A stretch of 64,000 bases of DNA from Zygaena filipendulae (lineage: Eukaryota; Arthropoda; Insecta; Lepidoptera; Zygaenidae), in contig OU015652.1 of NCBI GenBank assembly GCA_907165275.2, positions 11,237,001 through 11,301,000 of the forward strand, in the 5' to 3' direction. Under the pieces are notes generated by a model. That model was not told the DNA's origin, did no database searches, and saw only the letters and a list, made by a program, of their open reading frames with translations. Position 1 is the stretch's first letter; each line of letters begins with the position of its first letter. Shown here piece after piece: positions 19,378 through 31,269 of the stretch. Position numbers and translations under genes: made by a program.

Positions 19378-19970
19378 AAGGGTCTTTCAATAAGGACGGG
19401 TCGATTTTGACATGAAATAAAAAAGGCCGTGTGTGAGATTTTAACGATTTTTTTTTTATTTGAAAGAGCTATATATGCCATTATGTGTGGAAAATCACAT
19501 CGTTTAAATGTCCGCCGCGGCTTCTCACGGTGGCACGAATTCGAGTTGTCCAATGTTCAACAACTCTGCCGCATAGTTCGGGTTGAATTTCAGCGATAGC
19601 CTGAGCTATGTTGACTTTAAGGGCATCGGTCGATTGTGGCTTATTGGTATAGACCTGCGACTTAAGAAAACCCCACAAAAAAAAGTCTAAAGGTGATAAG
19701 TCGAATTTGGCCACCAAACGTTGGAGAGTCGACTTTGAAGGACCACCTCGTCTGCCGTAAAATGGGCGCAATGCACGTAACGTTTGCACTAACGAACACT
19801 CATTTTGGTAATACATTTTTAACATTTGGACGTGTTGCTCAACCGTGTAACTTGCCATGGTGATTTGGCATTACTAACTGAATAAAAAAATATAGGTTAG
19901 AAAGACGACGTTAAAACAACATGGCCGCCACAGGCTGCCAACATCGACCCGTCCCTATTGAAAGACCCTT
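19378..19970 (-). mobile_element. mariner-type deletion derivative with 28-bp terminal inverted repeats
   Basis: The left end AAGGGTCTTTCAATAAGGAC (extended to 28 bp) and the right end are inverted copies differing at one base, and both are flanked by TA, the usual target duplication of this superfamily. The 593-bp element encodes a short fused transposase remnant on the minus strand. Confidence 0.88.
19481..19858 (-). pseudogene. mariner-like transposase, in-frame internal deletion (125 codons)
   Basis: The N-terminus MASYTVEQHVQMLKMYYQNE through GRRGGPSKSTLQRLVAKF is the first DNA-binding helix-turn-helix of this transposase type. It passes directly into DLSPLDFFLWGFLKSQVY, the block holding the last catalytic Asp, and on to the C-terminal RSRGGHLNDVIFHT. 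A full transposase is about 340-350 residues; the second DNA-binding domain and the first two catalytic Asp are missing, yet the frame is kept. It cannot be catalytic. It might still bind the inverted repeats, which is inference. Confidence 0.85.
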
Positions 19971-19974
19971 TATA

Positions 19975-21250
19975 ACTCTCAATAAAGCGTTCTGTATCAA
20001 TAACTTAACTTTGTGGGTTAACATGTAACATGTTTATCGGCGTCCAAATACCTAATACCTACCTACCTGTAGTAGGTATACCAAACCACAGATAACAGAT
20101 ACTATCTACAACGTGTTAATGAATTAACAGAAAACTAGAAAGTAGTTTGCTCAGAATCAACTAGCGAATCGATCACACTATGTTTTAATATAGGTTATAT
20201 TTTTTCATTTTTACCAGCCCATGTCTAAATTATTTATAATACAATACTTGGCGCGTACGCCGCCCGCAGCAAAAAAAAACGAACCAGTAGGCGCGGGCGT
20301 AGCGCTTGGAATTTCGTAGATAGGTCACCTCCAAACTAATGGTGAATAACTTTCAAAATATAAATTTTTTCGACATAAAATATATTTTAATAATATTATT
20401 GTTTATTTTTTTAAATGGGGTATATCAGGTTTTCAGTTCATTCATTAACACGTTGTATACTAGTAATACCAAACCAACCACAATATGAAAGCGCAATTCC
20501 ACTGATTCTTTCATTGATTGATTAATCCAAAACTACTTGAGCTAGCAAGATGAAAGGCAGATGGGTCTAGCTAATGGGGATACCGATGATCCTGAAGGTA
20601 ATCCCGAAATTCAAGCGCCTTGAACTGCAGGGAACAGCTGGTGAATATGAAGGATATACGATATACTAAGGATCAACGTGGGAATCGAATACACCTTGTA
20701 CTCCAGTCATATTTAGGGGCCTAATTACTCGATATTTTATTCTAGAAAACTTAACGTGGAAGTTACCCGACGCAAGGCGCATTGAAACAATATCTGAGGA
20801 ACAAAAAAACAAAAAAAATTATTCATTTGGAGCTTCAGTTAGACAGATTTTTTTTAATGTAAGTACCGTATACCTATACTTTCATATGCATTTAGTGAAA
20901 ACCTGTTAGCTTGGAATTACAAATAGACACTTCAATTTTTTTTATATGTATATGTACGTATATAGATACATGTTAGTACAAGGGGATATAGTAGGTACGT
21001 ATTATATACTTTTTATCAGGAGCAATCGCGGCAACTACAGGAAATTGCCACGTGTCGCGTATGTGATTGTGTTGTTCTCGGTTATGTTGTAAAACATAAC
21101 TCGCACATGTCACAATGTTTGCATGTCTTATTTCGGTGTGGCGCAGGCGCTGCCCCGGCGCTCTTAAGCCTAATTCCATACGACTTTGGTGCGGTTTTTC
21201 ATATAATGTACCTACCCTATATTATGACGTCACCAACCGTAAATATAATA
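19975..21250. other. Intergenic, mostly unassigned
   Basis: AT-rich. A decayed Helitron-like tail ends in GGGAACAGCTGG at about 20630-20641. A small GC-rich patch (GGCGCGTACGCCGCCCGCAG) lies near 20251. No gene seen. Confidence 0.4.
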
Positions 21251-21253
21251 AGT

Positions 21254-21426
21254 ATGTTTCCGGGGTGTGAAAATCAAAATTATATTTAGTCCGTCAGTTA
21301 GATAATAAAAAAGAATAGATACGTATATTTTGGTTTTTCAAATTAATGAAAAAATACTTAGATAAAGCGCATCGAAAGTTTAGCAGTGCGGGGCTCGTCA
21401 TAACACGACATTTCGACCTAATGTAT
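21254..21426 (+). repeat. TGACGTCA-family MITE, copy D (left half only)
   Basis: It begins TTTCCGGGGTGTGAAAATCA and contains TTTAGTCCGTCAGTTAGATA and the core to 'GGGGCTCGTCATAACACGAC', where the octamer is mutated. It is cut by the next copy, which starts at 21427. Confidence 0.6.
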
Positions 21427-21766
21427 GGGATGTGGACTACTTTTGAAAATCAAAATTCTAATTAGTCCGTCAGTTAGAAAATAAAAAACAATATACACGT
21501 ATTTTTTGCTTTTTTAAATAAATTAAAATATATACAGAGATAATTAAAGACAGCGCATTAAAGTTTAGGGTGAGGGGGTCGTGACGTCACTAACCGCTAA
21601 CTGGCGGTCCATACAAACTGTCAGAATAGTGACGTCACGCGAAACTTCAACTCAATATAATTATCGCCGTTATTTTTTGATTACGTAAAAAAATAAAAAA
21701 TACGTGTCCAATATTTTTTAATAATCTACAAGACGGACTAAAAAATAAAAATTAGTCAACATGCCC
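21427..21766 (+). mobile_element. TGACGTCA-bearing MITE, copy E
   Basis: The ends are GGGATGTGGACTAC and TTAGTCAACATGCCC, with both TAGTCCGTC/GACGGACTA blocks and two TGACGTCA octamers (about 21582 and 21631). It belongs to the same subfamily as copy B. Confidence 0.78.
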
Positions 21767-21856
21767 ATTCTCGCAGTTACTTCGCAATTAACGCAGGTGA
21801 AATCGCGATCGAAATCAAATGGTAAAATATTTTCGTAAAAAATTTTGTTACGTAGG

Positions 21857-22055
21857 TCCTTACTATTTTAAATGCGAAAGTGAGTTTGTTTGTTTGTTAC
21901 GCTTTCACGCCTCAACGGCTGAACCGATCATCATGAAATTTTTTTACACTTACACTTGGTCAGGGATACAAAAAAAGGACATAGGGTACTTTTTATCCCA
22001 CAATTCCCGCGGGATCTCCGAAAGTTTCGCTGGTGAAACCGCGGTGAACAGCTAG
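21857..22055 (+). mobile_element. Helitron-like non-autonomous element, well preserved
   Basis: TCCTTACTATTTTAAATGCG at the start, TTTGTTTGTTACGCTTTCAC, 'GGACATAGGGTACTTTTTAT', then GGTGAAACCGCGGTGAACAG and CTAG at 22055. Confidence 0.8.
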
Positions 22056-22270
22056 TGTTCTTATGAAACAGAAACACGGCTTAATATACATTTTTTTACA
22101 AAAACCGGTGTTCGGAATAACACTGCTGTGGTGCGCGCTCATGTGTGCGCTCTCTGTTATTAACCGCGTTTGATTCCGTTCCAAAACAAATGGTTTATTG
22201 GTGGTCATAATTTCAGCTTCCTGAAATTTGTATTCGCGAATCACGAACGTTGCAGCGCAGGTTTACAAGA

Positions 22271-22365
22271 CGTTATAATTTATTTATTTATTTAAACTTT
22301 ATGCACATAATGGTACAAAAGGCGGACTTAATGCCACAGTAGCATTCTCTGCCAGTCAACCTTAT
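22271..22365 (-). repeat. LINE 3' tail fragment
   Basis: On the plus strand it reads TTTATTTATTTATTTAAACT, then 'GGCGGACTTAATGCCACAGT' and 'ATTCTCTGCCAGTC'. Similar pieces occur at about 46125-46200 and 42183-42212. The TTTA-rich start is the complement of an AAAT-type tail. Confidence 0.55.
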
Positions 22366-22869
22366 TCCTAGTCAATATAATAAGGCATTGGTAAATAGGT
22401 AGGTATACTTACCTCAGATTACTTTGTTTTGTGTCTAATTAAGCACATCCAATAAAATGTTTCTTAGAACATAGCGACTGTCGTAAATTATTTATTGGCA
22501 GATATAGCGATGAGAAAGAGCAGATTCACCTACAGATAAAAACATTGGACAAAGTCTGTACCTACCTGTGGTACCTACCATTTTAATAAATAATTACATA
22601 AACGAATTAACAAAGTTTTTAATGAGCAGCCTTTACTAAACTATAGATAAGGATAAGTCCATCACTGCGTAGTATAAAACAAAGTCGCTTCCCGCTGTCT
22701 GTCTGTCCCTATGTAGGCTTAGATCTTTAAAACTACGCAACGGATTTTGATGTGTTTTTTTTTAATATAATATAGAGTGATTCAAGAGGAAGGTTTATAC
22801 CTACGTATAGTTTAGGTATATTCTTCTTCGTCGGTATCACTCTTGACAGAGTGGTCGTGGTCATCACTT
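22366..22869. other. Unassigned AT-rich sequence
   Basis: No coding signal. 'CTGTCTGTCTGTCCCTATGT' near 22698 is low complexity. Confidence 0.35.
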
Positions 22870-23140
22870 TAAGTCTTGGTGGCAAGCTTCACAACACGCC
22901 GCCACTCCTCCCTGATGGCCGCCTTCCTCGTGCATTCGTGTACCGATGACGAGCTGTTTACTGCCGCTTTTATTTGGTCAGTCCACCTCAAAGGCGATCT
23001 TCCTCGTGGCCTGGTACCCTCAACCTTTCCCTACCTTTCCCTCAATAGCCACCTCTCCTCGACGGCAAACTTGACCAAAAAAGGAGAGGATACGAGACTG
23101 TACCAAAGATGATAAACGCCGCTTGATGCCGAGTTCCCGA
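22870..23140 (-). pseudogene. LINE reverse transcriptase C-terminal remnant
   Basis: The minus strand in broken frames reads KRRLSSLVQSRILSFFGQV, then VEGTRPRGRSPLRWTDQIKA and EEWRRVVKLATKT before a stop. This is the well-known end of insect LINE polyproteins, where 'ILRFFGH...RGRPPTRWTDQI...W' is the typical pattern. Indels break the frame between the two parts. The plus-strand open frame at this position is its shadow. Confidence 0.7.
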
Positions 23141-23215
23141 AGTAAAGACTTTCCCGAAGTTTAGGTATCCTGGAACTCCGAAAATACAGCGGCTGAAACC
23201 ACGGGGGATAGCTAG
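23141..23215 (+). repeat. Helitron-like 3' end fragment
   Basis: 'CCTGGAACTCCGAAAATACA' followed by GGCTGAAACCACGGGGGATA and GCTAG at 23215. Confidence 0.55.
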
Positions 23216-23265
23216 TAAATCTATATGATCGATCTGAGCTTTTTATAACTTCTTTTTATTGATAA

Positions 23266-23458
23266 CTAGCTGACCCCCGCGGTTTCACCCGCGGTTATTT
23301 CAAAATTCCGGGGAAAAAAATACCCTATGTCACTCAGGATCACTTTAGCTTCCTATAAGTGAAAGAATTTTTAAAATCGGTTCAGTAGATCTAGAGATTA
23401 CCCCCTACAACGTCACAAACTCACAAACCTACAAACTTTTGCTCTTTATAATAATAGA
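23266..23458 (-). mobile_element. Helitron-like element, downstream unit of a minus-strand pair
   Basis: On the minus strand it starts TCTATTATTATAAAGAGCAA directly after the CTAG of the neighbouring copy and ends CGCGGGTGAAACCGCGGGGG then CAGCTAG. The body contains GTTTGTAGGTTTGTGAGTTT, a subfamily variant. Confidence 0.75.
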
Positions 23459-23620
23459 CTAGCTGTTCCCCGCGGTACTTTCGGAGTTCCCGTGGGAATT
23501 TCGGGATAAAAAATACTCTATATCACTCAGGACTAGCTTCCTATAAGTGAAAGAATTTGGTTCAGTAGATCCAAAGATTAGGTACGTCACAAACTCACAA
23601 ACCTCTATAATATTAGTCAG
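23459..23620 (-). mobile_element. Helitron-like element, upstream unit of a minus-strand pair
   Basis: Its minus-strand 3' end is ACCGCGGGGAACAGCTAG (plus 23459 onward). The body is 'CGGAGTTCCCGTGGGAATTT' on the plus strand. The start lies near 23619. Confidence 0.65.
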
Positions 23621-23629
23621 TAGATATCT

Positions 23630-26600
23630 GTTAGTCTAGATTATTTTCATAGAGATAGGTACTCGTAAGACAGTGGTTTAGATATAAGGTAACATTATAA
23701 TTCTGTGATTATTTTGTATTCGTTGAATATATTTTAAAGCCCACCTTTTCTTCGTTGTGTATAACTACTTAGGTACAGGTTTTATTTTAAACAAAAGTAT
23801 AGGTTTAATGACTAATACCACTAATACCTAGGCATTAGGTGTCATGTCAAGCCATTGACAGCTACATGACTAAGAAAAATGTAAATTGCCAACATAATGC
23901 GTCTGTCGTCACCACCAAATGTTTAAAGAATCTAGGTTACCTATGTAGGTTCATGTGACGTAAAAATAGCCTTGTCTGGTAGAAATCTTAACGAGCGGAA
24001 ATGGTCGCTGCTCTAGCCAGTCACTCATTTTAGCAGCCTTTTTGTTAACCCAGAGTTCCCAAGAGAGAACTCCCAAATGCTGCAATTTTACCATCTAGGT
24101 AGGTATCTACCATAAAACTACTTTAGTAGTACTTTAGTGAGCGTTGGTTAGTTCTTGTTTACACTTACAGATGCTTGTTTGTAGATAGGTATTTTGTTTT
24201 GTAGTGTTTTCTGAATCAATAATATAAACGATTGCAATCATAGACATTACTAAAATATCATTGGATTGCAATAGTTATGAAACCATATCTTGTATTTTGT
24301 CCCAAAAATGGGTCAAACTCAAAACCTTTCATGTTTGATACAATTTTGCGGACCGCATTGCATCAAGAGCATCGCGCAGCTATAGTCAGCGCGCCTGTCT
24401 GTGAAACTAATAAATCGCCACCAATGATCCTTTGTTATATAGAATGTCTTCGATCGCCACTTTGGTTTTGACTGAACTGACTTGACTGAACTATTTTTGT
24501 ACATTTGGAAACAATTGCAAAAGAGGACAAAAGTTTGTTTTAAAGGGACAAAAATTTAAAAATCTCTTGTTTCCAACTGCCGTGTCTGTTGAATTTAACC
24601 AATCTAAATCTATTAATTAGAATATATATGAATTTGCTCTCACGGCACGCTCAAATACTCGGCGCCTGACTAGTGACTGCTATGCACACGTTGCACACAG
24701 GGGCGGCTCGGCCCTGATTATAATTATCTGAATACCTACTAGCGCCTGTTCGGTAATCGGTGGTAATCGATAATGTTCGCTGGCCCTTCACCTTTGTGAA
24801 ATTTCCTTTTTTTTTCGTAATAATAATAAATTCGACAGAACGTGCCTTAGACTTTTACGAGTACTAGAGTTTTTGGCAGGAATCGTAGACGGCGGTTCCG
24901 TCGTTTATTTTTGTGTCGATAAAAAATTGTTAAAAGTCATTGGTATAAAAACTATTTTACGATCTTAAAAGTGGATTTTGTTGTTTTATGGTTCTGTGTA
25001 GGACAATAACTTTCGCAATGGCGGTTTTTTATGCGTGCAAGAAGATAATTTCCCACCAAAAGTCACATATTTTGACTAAGGTGTAGCGTTTGTGAAGTTA
25101 GGCCTTGTAGAGTTAGAGCGTGTAGAGGTAGAAGCTTGACTTTACATGAGATCTGATAACTTTTGACAGTGCGAATCATAATAGATATTATGGTCTCGTC
25201 CTAACAAAATTTTACATGAAAATGTTTTTGGTGTGATTTCATTTCTTTTTGTAAGTTGCTTGTGACATTTTTTTTATCTTTTTTCTTTTTTTGGGGTTTA
25301 CCTACATCTCTAGCTCAATTTCAGACCTCTAACGTCAAAATTGCGGAAGTCTCATACAAACTTCCATTCCCTAGTTTATAGAGTTGGGGGATGTAGGTAA
25401 GTTACAAGTTATATAATTTTTTTGTTGTTTGTGTCGTGTACTAATTTTAGCTTACATACCTTAGTCCAAAAGCTCCGAGAATGTTTTTGCAACCTGTAGC
25501 AACATAGTTTGCAATTTCGAATAGTACAACGATGCGAATAGATAGGTAAACGTTTATTTTATTTGAAATTGACTAAATGCATTAGTTACCTACTTATATG
25601 CAAACGTTCATAAGAAGAAAAGGAAATACTAGTGTAACCGAATGAAGCCCTAAGACGCCGAGGGAAGATCTGTCTTTTAAATATCAAATAAAAAACACCG
25701 CGACTGAAGAAGAAAACGCCTTGTTGTATATTCTCGTTCAATTTTTAGGTATTGACTTCGTATTGTTTTTATTTATGAGTTTCATAATAACTTCAAAATG
25801 TCGATCAGATCCTGCAACCCGACTATTCACAAGGGCTCAATTTGTTCCAAGTTTGCACGTAGACCAGTTGGTCATCTTTATCTGTTGGTTACAATCAGAT
25901 AAAAATACCTCTTGTGGCCGCCTGTTGATTGCAATCACGCTGAGAGACGTGAATTAATGTGATCAATGTCAGACGCGTGCGCACCGCGGCTGTCCTTCCC
26001 TTGTAGCCGAGACCTATTGTTCGTTGCGGCTCGTCCGTGTGTCCACCTGAAAAATCTACTCGATTCAATTTCTTTGGCAGCCACCCAGTCATATATATTT
26101 TCATTTGGTCACCGCGTGGGCAGCTCCGCTCAGATATAGCAGGTGACTGACGCTGATTTTTATTACGTACACGATCCGATATCGTATTGTTTTATTGGCA
26201 TGTAAAATCGATGTATGGAAATTCGACGTATCCATGCACGTGATATCATAAACCTTGATAGATTTGAACTAAGAACCACATATAAAATTATCCATCAACA
26301 GAAAGGAATCTTGATATTTCTATGTAGGTACAGTCAGCACCCATGCAGCAGCAGCAATATTTTAACACTTAGGTCAGTATTTGAACTTTATTGGTATTGC
26401 AATAAGATTCATTGGCTGTCATAAGTGTTTACATATTGCAGCTTCTGACTGTACCTATCTAACGTACGGGACCATGGCTATTCCAGTTCTCGGTGAGTCT
26501 AGATAAAATCACGCTCACCGGGTAGACCGCTAAATGACGAGTGACGTTGTGCGAGTTGCGACCGCAGCGGTTTATATTTGTGGCGGTCACGCATTCGTGG

Positions 26601-28253
26601 CGGCTCTGCCCACTCGAAACGCACATTTCCTAGTCTTTCTATTCATGTTGCTCGATATAATCGCATTTTTTTTCTCTCGGACGGTGTCCACAGAGTCGTA
26701 TAGTCAGTCGATATTTCATGAGAATAATTACTGCTTACCACTTATTTTTGCAACTCTTATAAAAAACTTTAAGACATGGAATCTATTGAATTCATTAACA
26801 GAAAAATCTGTACCACCTATTGTGAAATTGCAATCGGATTCACTCGTATGTGTTCTTCCCTCTTTCTAGTACCGGGATAATGTAGTGTCCCATATTTTAA
26901 GCGACCAATATGCCAAGGTTCGTATATAGGTACAAATCCATCCATTAGTTTATACGTGATACAGCGTGTAGGTAGATATAAATAAACCGACAAATACGTC
27001 GTGACCGGTCGGACGACGATGTCAACCTTTTCCTCGTAGTTCAAGAGACGAATTTCCCCAAAAATTATCGAAGCAGGTACATTCTATAAGCTTTAACACT
27101 CCGCTGTTAATTTTTTCATATTTAATGTCATACAGAAACGCTGGAAGTTCAGTTTGATTTATTTAAGTAATATGAGGTGACAACAATAGGTAAACTTTAC
27201 GCTATTCCGCGTCAACTTTTCATATTTGCGTTGGCAAGCAATAGCGTGTATACCCACTCGCGAATCAGTAACATGTGTAGCAGGATGCTGAAATATATGA
27301 GTGACAGGTGGCACTTTGGTGTGCCGGTCAAAATTTTAATGAATAAGCACTTCCAAGACCTCGTCAAAAACTTGTTTGACGAGTAGGATAACGTGGATAA
27401 AACAATGAAAGTATGTAGATAAGTACGAACAAAAGTCTAGGTATACCTAGACGATTTTCTTGTAGAATTTCTCTAAAAACTCAAATCTTCGGAATCAGTC
27501 TCGATGTTCTTTTTTTGTTATAAAGGAGGCGAAGATGTAAAAGAAAATGTAAATTTTCTTTTTCGGGATTTTCCCTCAGGAGATCTTTGATACAAATAAT
27601 AGGATTATTCTAAATGTCGACCTTACTAGGATATTAACTTCCTTCAGAACTAGTAAGTGGACGAACAGAGAGACGCAAATACCTAACGACTTTGTCTTAT
27701 ATCTACCCCTTATATCAAGATGCATAGATATATTACGTATGATGTATAAAATGTTAGTAGGTCTTAACCTTGCTTCGGCAGAACCCTGAGTGCTCAGCGG
27801 GCGAGTAATTAGGATAGGTATAGGCACGTTCCGTCGCCGCCCGCCGCGGCTCCCCGAGTCTCCACTAATGACATAATATTTCGAGCTGTGACGCCTCAGC
27901 CGGCACCAAGGACACGTCACCCATCCACAATCCGCACCCGCTCTATTTCCGAACACAACTATTCCTGAAAGCTTAACATTGTTTTATTTTCAGCCCGTGG
28001 AGCACTGTCCACTGTCCACTCACATCGCACGTGGATGCGGCTGCCTATTTAACAGCCCACGTTTGTCTTATCAGAAAAACTGTCTACGTAAACAAAATTA
28101 TAAAATTTATACTCTGTTTACTAGTCATTTTTACTGTTATAAACGTAAACAAATGTTATATGTTACGACAATGGTTACGATTCGATGACGGTGGAAACGG
28201 ATACGGAGTGTTTGACGCAGGCGCAACGCAGAGAACGTTGCACCTATATTTTA
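23630..28253. other. 4.6-kb intergenic stretch without recognisable gene
   Basis: AT-rich throughout, with short GC-rich islands near 25970-26060, 26540-26620 and 27820-27960. Open frames here are short and lack known motifs, codon bias or paired splice sites that I can support. Promoters or distal exons could be missed. Confidence 0.4.
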
Positions 28254-28432
28254 CTAGCTGTTCCCCGCGGTTTTAGGAATATAGGAAATATTGGGATTCC
28301 CGTGGGAATTTTGTAATAAAAAGTCCTTTTCTGTATCCCTGACAACGTATATGCAAAATTTCATTATCAAATGAGTAGATAAGGCGTGAAAGCGTAACAA
28401 AGAAATATACTCACATTCGCATTTATAATATC
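28254..28432 (-). mobile_element. Helitron-like non-autonomous element
   Basis: The plus strand begins CTAGCTGTTCCCCGCGGTTT (complement of the 3' terminus) and runs through 'CCTGACAACGTATATGCAAA' to 'ACATTCGCATTTATAATATC'. Confidence 0.75.
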
Positions 28433-28615
28433 TTCTTCTTCTTCTTTTTTCAATATGGCAACAGACGCCTTGGATAGGTAGGCCCACTATTCATGCCAAT
28501 GTCAGTCAGAGAAAACAGTGGACAATCATTACAAAAAGCAAATAAGTATTTGTTAGGACAGAATATGAACAGATTCAGAAAGATTGTTGTCATAATCCCT
28601 AAGAAAAGGGCTATA
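28433..28615. other. Unassigned spacer
   Basis: A short CTT run (TCTTCTTCTTCTTCTTTTTT near 28431) and otherwise unremarkable sequence. Confidence 0.3.
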
Positions 28616-28829
28616 TCCCACTAATATTATAAATGTGAAAGTGTAGATGTTGGATATTTTGATGTTTGCATGTTTGTTACTCAATTACGCAAAAAACGGC
28701 TGAACGGATTTGGATGAAATTTGGCATGCACGTTGTCCGGGGCACAGAGAAGGACACAGGGAACTTTTATCTCGGAATTACCACGGGAACTCCGAAATTA
28801 CCGCAGGTGAAACCGCGGGGCACAGCTAG
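28616..28829 (+). mobile_element. Helitron-like non-autonomous element, well preserved
   Basis: Starts TCCCACTAATATTATAAATG. The body includes 'AACGGCTGAACGGATTTGGA' and 'GGGGCACAGAGAAGGACACA'. Ends GCAGGTGAAACCGCGGGGCA then CAGCTAG at 28829. Confidence 0.82.
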
Positions 28830-29466
28830 TCTACTATAAATATTATAAACTACATATCAGTAATACAGAAGGGGCAGGAAATAAGATATAAAATAAGTAT
28901 TAATAAAGAATTAGTATAATGCAATTAGAATCATACCTACGTTAGTTCATTATTTGTCTCAACCCTATACTTACACAAGTTTGAACAAGTGATCTAAACA
29001 CCAAACAGCATCCAAGGAATCAAATTGTCAGCGCTACAATCGTTTGAATTTTGACAGAAGTCTGTGTCACTTCGAAATAAAGCTTTTAAATCGTATTGTA
29101 ATCACAGTTCACAAGTGATACGACATACATTTGTTAATGGCTGCAATAAATTGTCCATTGAGAGCGGGCGGTATTAATAGTTTGGGTGACAGTCACCTGG
29201 GGCCTTGGTGGCGAGTGCCAGATCAGAAAAATGCTCGCATCTACCCATTGTCTACCGATTGCATTCACACGGAGTTAATAAAACCAATGTCGCTATGACT
29301 TTGAGTTACGAGTTCGCACGATTTATGTAAGTGTTGCTACAGATGGCTTTGTTTCAATAAAAGTTTTGTTGGCTTATGTATGGAAAGACATTATTTGCAG
29401 ACTTTGGGAAAATATAGACAACAAAATTGAGTATCATTGAATTCGTAATAATGAATGAATGAAATG
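28830..29466. other. Unassigned AT-rich sequence
   Basis: No gene or repeat recognised. Confidence 0.35.
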
Positions 29467-29846
29467 AAAAACCGACTTCCAAAAACACAAAACAAAAAAA
29501 CTAAAAATAAAAAGCTAAAAATAACAAAATACCGATTTAATCCAAAAGACAAAAACACACGTAATATTATTATTGGTTTGTGCTACCACTGATCGGTTTG
29601 AATTCGGTGACAAGCCCGCTGGTGTCTGCCCACTTGGGTTGTTCTGCTCACGAAGAGCTGGTGGCGGGAGTCGACTTAGCCCATCTTCCCCCTCCATATT
29701 TGGCTTGTCACCGATACCGATCAGTGGTAGCACAAACCAATAATAATATTACGTGTGTTTTTGTCTTTTGGATTAAATCGGTATTTTGTTATTTTTAGCT
29801 TTTTATTTTTAGTTTTTTTGTTTTGTGTTTTTGGAAGTCGGTTTTA
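29467..29846. repeat. Inverted repeat with about 138-bp arms
   Basis: The left arm (about 29467-29604, starting AAAACCGACTTCCAAAAACA) and right arm (about 29708-29846, ending TTTTTGGAAGTCGGTTTT) are near-perfect inverted copies around a spacer of about 100 bp. As a result the two strands carry identical open-frame ends, which are artefacts. Confidence 0.85.
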
Positions 29847-30639
29847 ATTTTTTTGTTAAAATTTTGTTTATTTCTCGCTTTTAAGTGACTTAGTTCGTAA
29901 TTTCTCTAAGTTACAATAGCCTAATGTCAACTGCTCATAACCTTTTACAAAATATTGCTTTTCCCGACGCAGGGACGTTAATTGTTGAGGAGTTCTCCTA
30001 GTACATCACCATCAGTTCCACTTCACCATATACATTGTGACGGGCATAAATTGTTTAGAAACCATATTAAAGTTAACGATTCGGAACCCGTGAAATACTC
30101 ATTATTGAGTAGTTCCGATGACCATCTGTGGTCTTCATCATCAGTTCCACTTCTTCAAATATTGCTTTCCAAAAGCAAAGAAACGATTTACTATAAAAAA
30201 TACAAAAATCGCTATAGATGTACCCATAATTTTTGAAGAGTTCCCTCGATTACTCCAAGATCCCATCATCAGATCTCGACTTGGAATCGATTTTGGAGTA
30301 TCCCCTTTCAAACAAAAAAACAATTTTCGAAATCGCTTCAATCGGAACCCGTGAAATACGTATTATTTTTGAGTTGTTCCGATGACCACCTGTGGTCTTC
30401 ATCATCAGTTCCACTTCTTCAAATTTTGCTTTCCGAAAGCAAATGAACGATTTACTATCAAAAATACCCAAATCGCTATAGGTGTGCCTATAATTTTTGA
30501 AGAGTTCCCTCGATTTCTCCAAGATTCCATCATCAGATCCCGACTTGGTGGCAATGGGACCTAATTGGGAGTATACCCTTTCAAACGAAAAAAGAATTTT
30601 TCAAATCGGTCCAACCGTCTTCGAGTAATCGGTGAACAT

Positions 30640-30678
<39 letters not shown>

Positions 30679-30727
30679 ATACATACAATCGAACATAGAA
30701 CCTCCTCCTTTTTGGAAGTCGGTTAAA
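29847..30727 (+). mobile_element. Retroposon-like segment with internal duplication and poly(A)
   Basis: It holds two adjacent copies of a block of about 262 bp (30082-30343 and 30344-30612), each starting GGAACCCGTGAAATAC and containing 'TGTGGTCTTCATCATCAGTT'. Then come 'CAAATCGGTCCAACCGTCTT', a pure A run of about 35 bp (about 30643-30677), CATACATACAATCGAACATA and the terminal 'TTTTTGGAAGTCGGTT'. The same end phrase, inverted, starts the repeat at 29467, so 29467-30727 may be one composite element. Confidence 0.6.
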
Positions 30728-30812
30728 AACACTTTATTCAACACCACAAACAGTAGGTACACTAAAAAAAAAAATTAAAAACAGAAAGTATTTACCTCTG
30801 TACTTTTTTTTT
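30722..30812 (-). repeat. Retroposon tail, second copy of 'CTTTATTCAACACCACA'
   Basis: 'ACTTTATTCAACACCACAAA' matches the piece at 681-697. Confidence 0.35.
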
Positions 30813-30816
30813 AATA

Positions 30817-30998
30817 TTAGCTGTCCGCCGCGGTTTCACCCACGGTAATTTCAGAATTCCCGTGGGAATTTCGGGATAAAAAGTACCCATGTCACCCAGG
30901 ACCCCCGTAGCTTCCTATAAAAGAAAGAATTATCAAAATCGGTTTAGTAGATCCAGCGATTACCCTACACACACAAACTCACAACTTTACCTCTCTAT
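30817..30998 (-). mobile_element. Helitron-like non-autonomous element
   Basis: The plus strand starts TTAGCTGTCCGCCGCGGTTT, then 'CCCGTGGGAATTTCGGGATA'. It is the subfamily with 'ATCGGTTTAGTAGATCCAGC', as at 23266. Confidence 0.65.
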
Positions 30999-31004
30999 AC
31001 CTAA

Positions 31005-31269
31005 CTAGCTGTCCCGCGCGGTTTCACCCGCGATAATTTCGAAGTTCCCACGAAATTGTTCCATACAAACTTTGCAACCCCTTTTGATCCCCTTAGGGGT
31101 TTAATTTTCAAAAATCCTTTCTTTTCGGATGCCTACGTCATGCAAAGAACACACCCTCCAAGTTTCAGGTCTCTATACGATCAGCTGTTTAGGCTATGCG
31201 TTGATCCATCAGTCATTCAGGACAATGCATTTTATAGGTATGTATAAATATCGATAATATTATTAGAGA
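31005..31269 (-). mobile_element. Helitron-like element, variant with a different body
   Basis: The plus strand begins CTAGCTGTCCCGCGCGGTTT. The body carries 'GATGCCTACGTCATGCAAAG' and 'AACACACCCTCCAAGTTTCA', a block also present near 56760. The open frame over it is not a gene. Confidence 0.65.

Noticed and set aside
22876..23112. 78-codon plus-strand frame
   Set aside because: Antisense of a recognisable LINE reverse-transcriptase tail.
24277..24504. Overlapping frames on both strands near 24.3-24.5 kb
   Set aside because: Short, without motifs or splice support.
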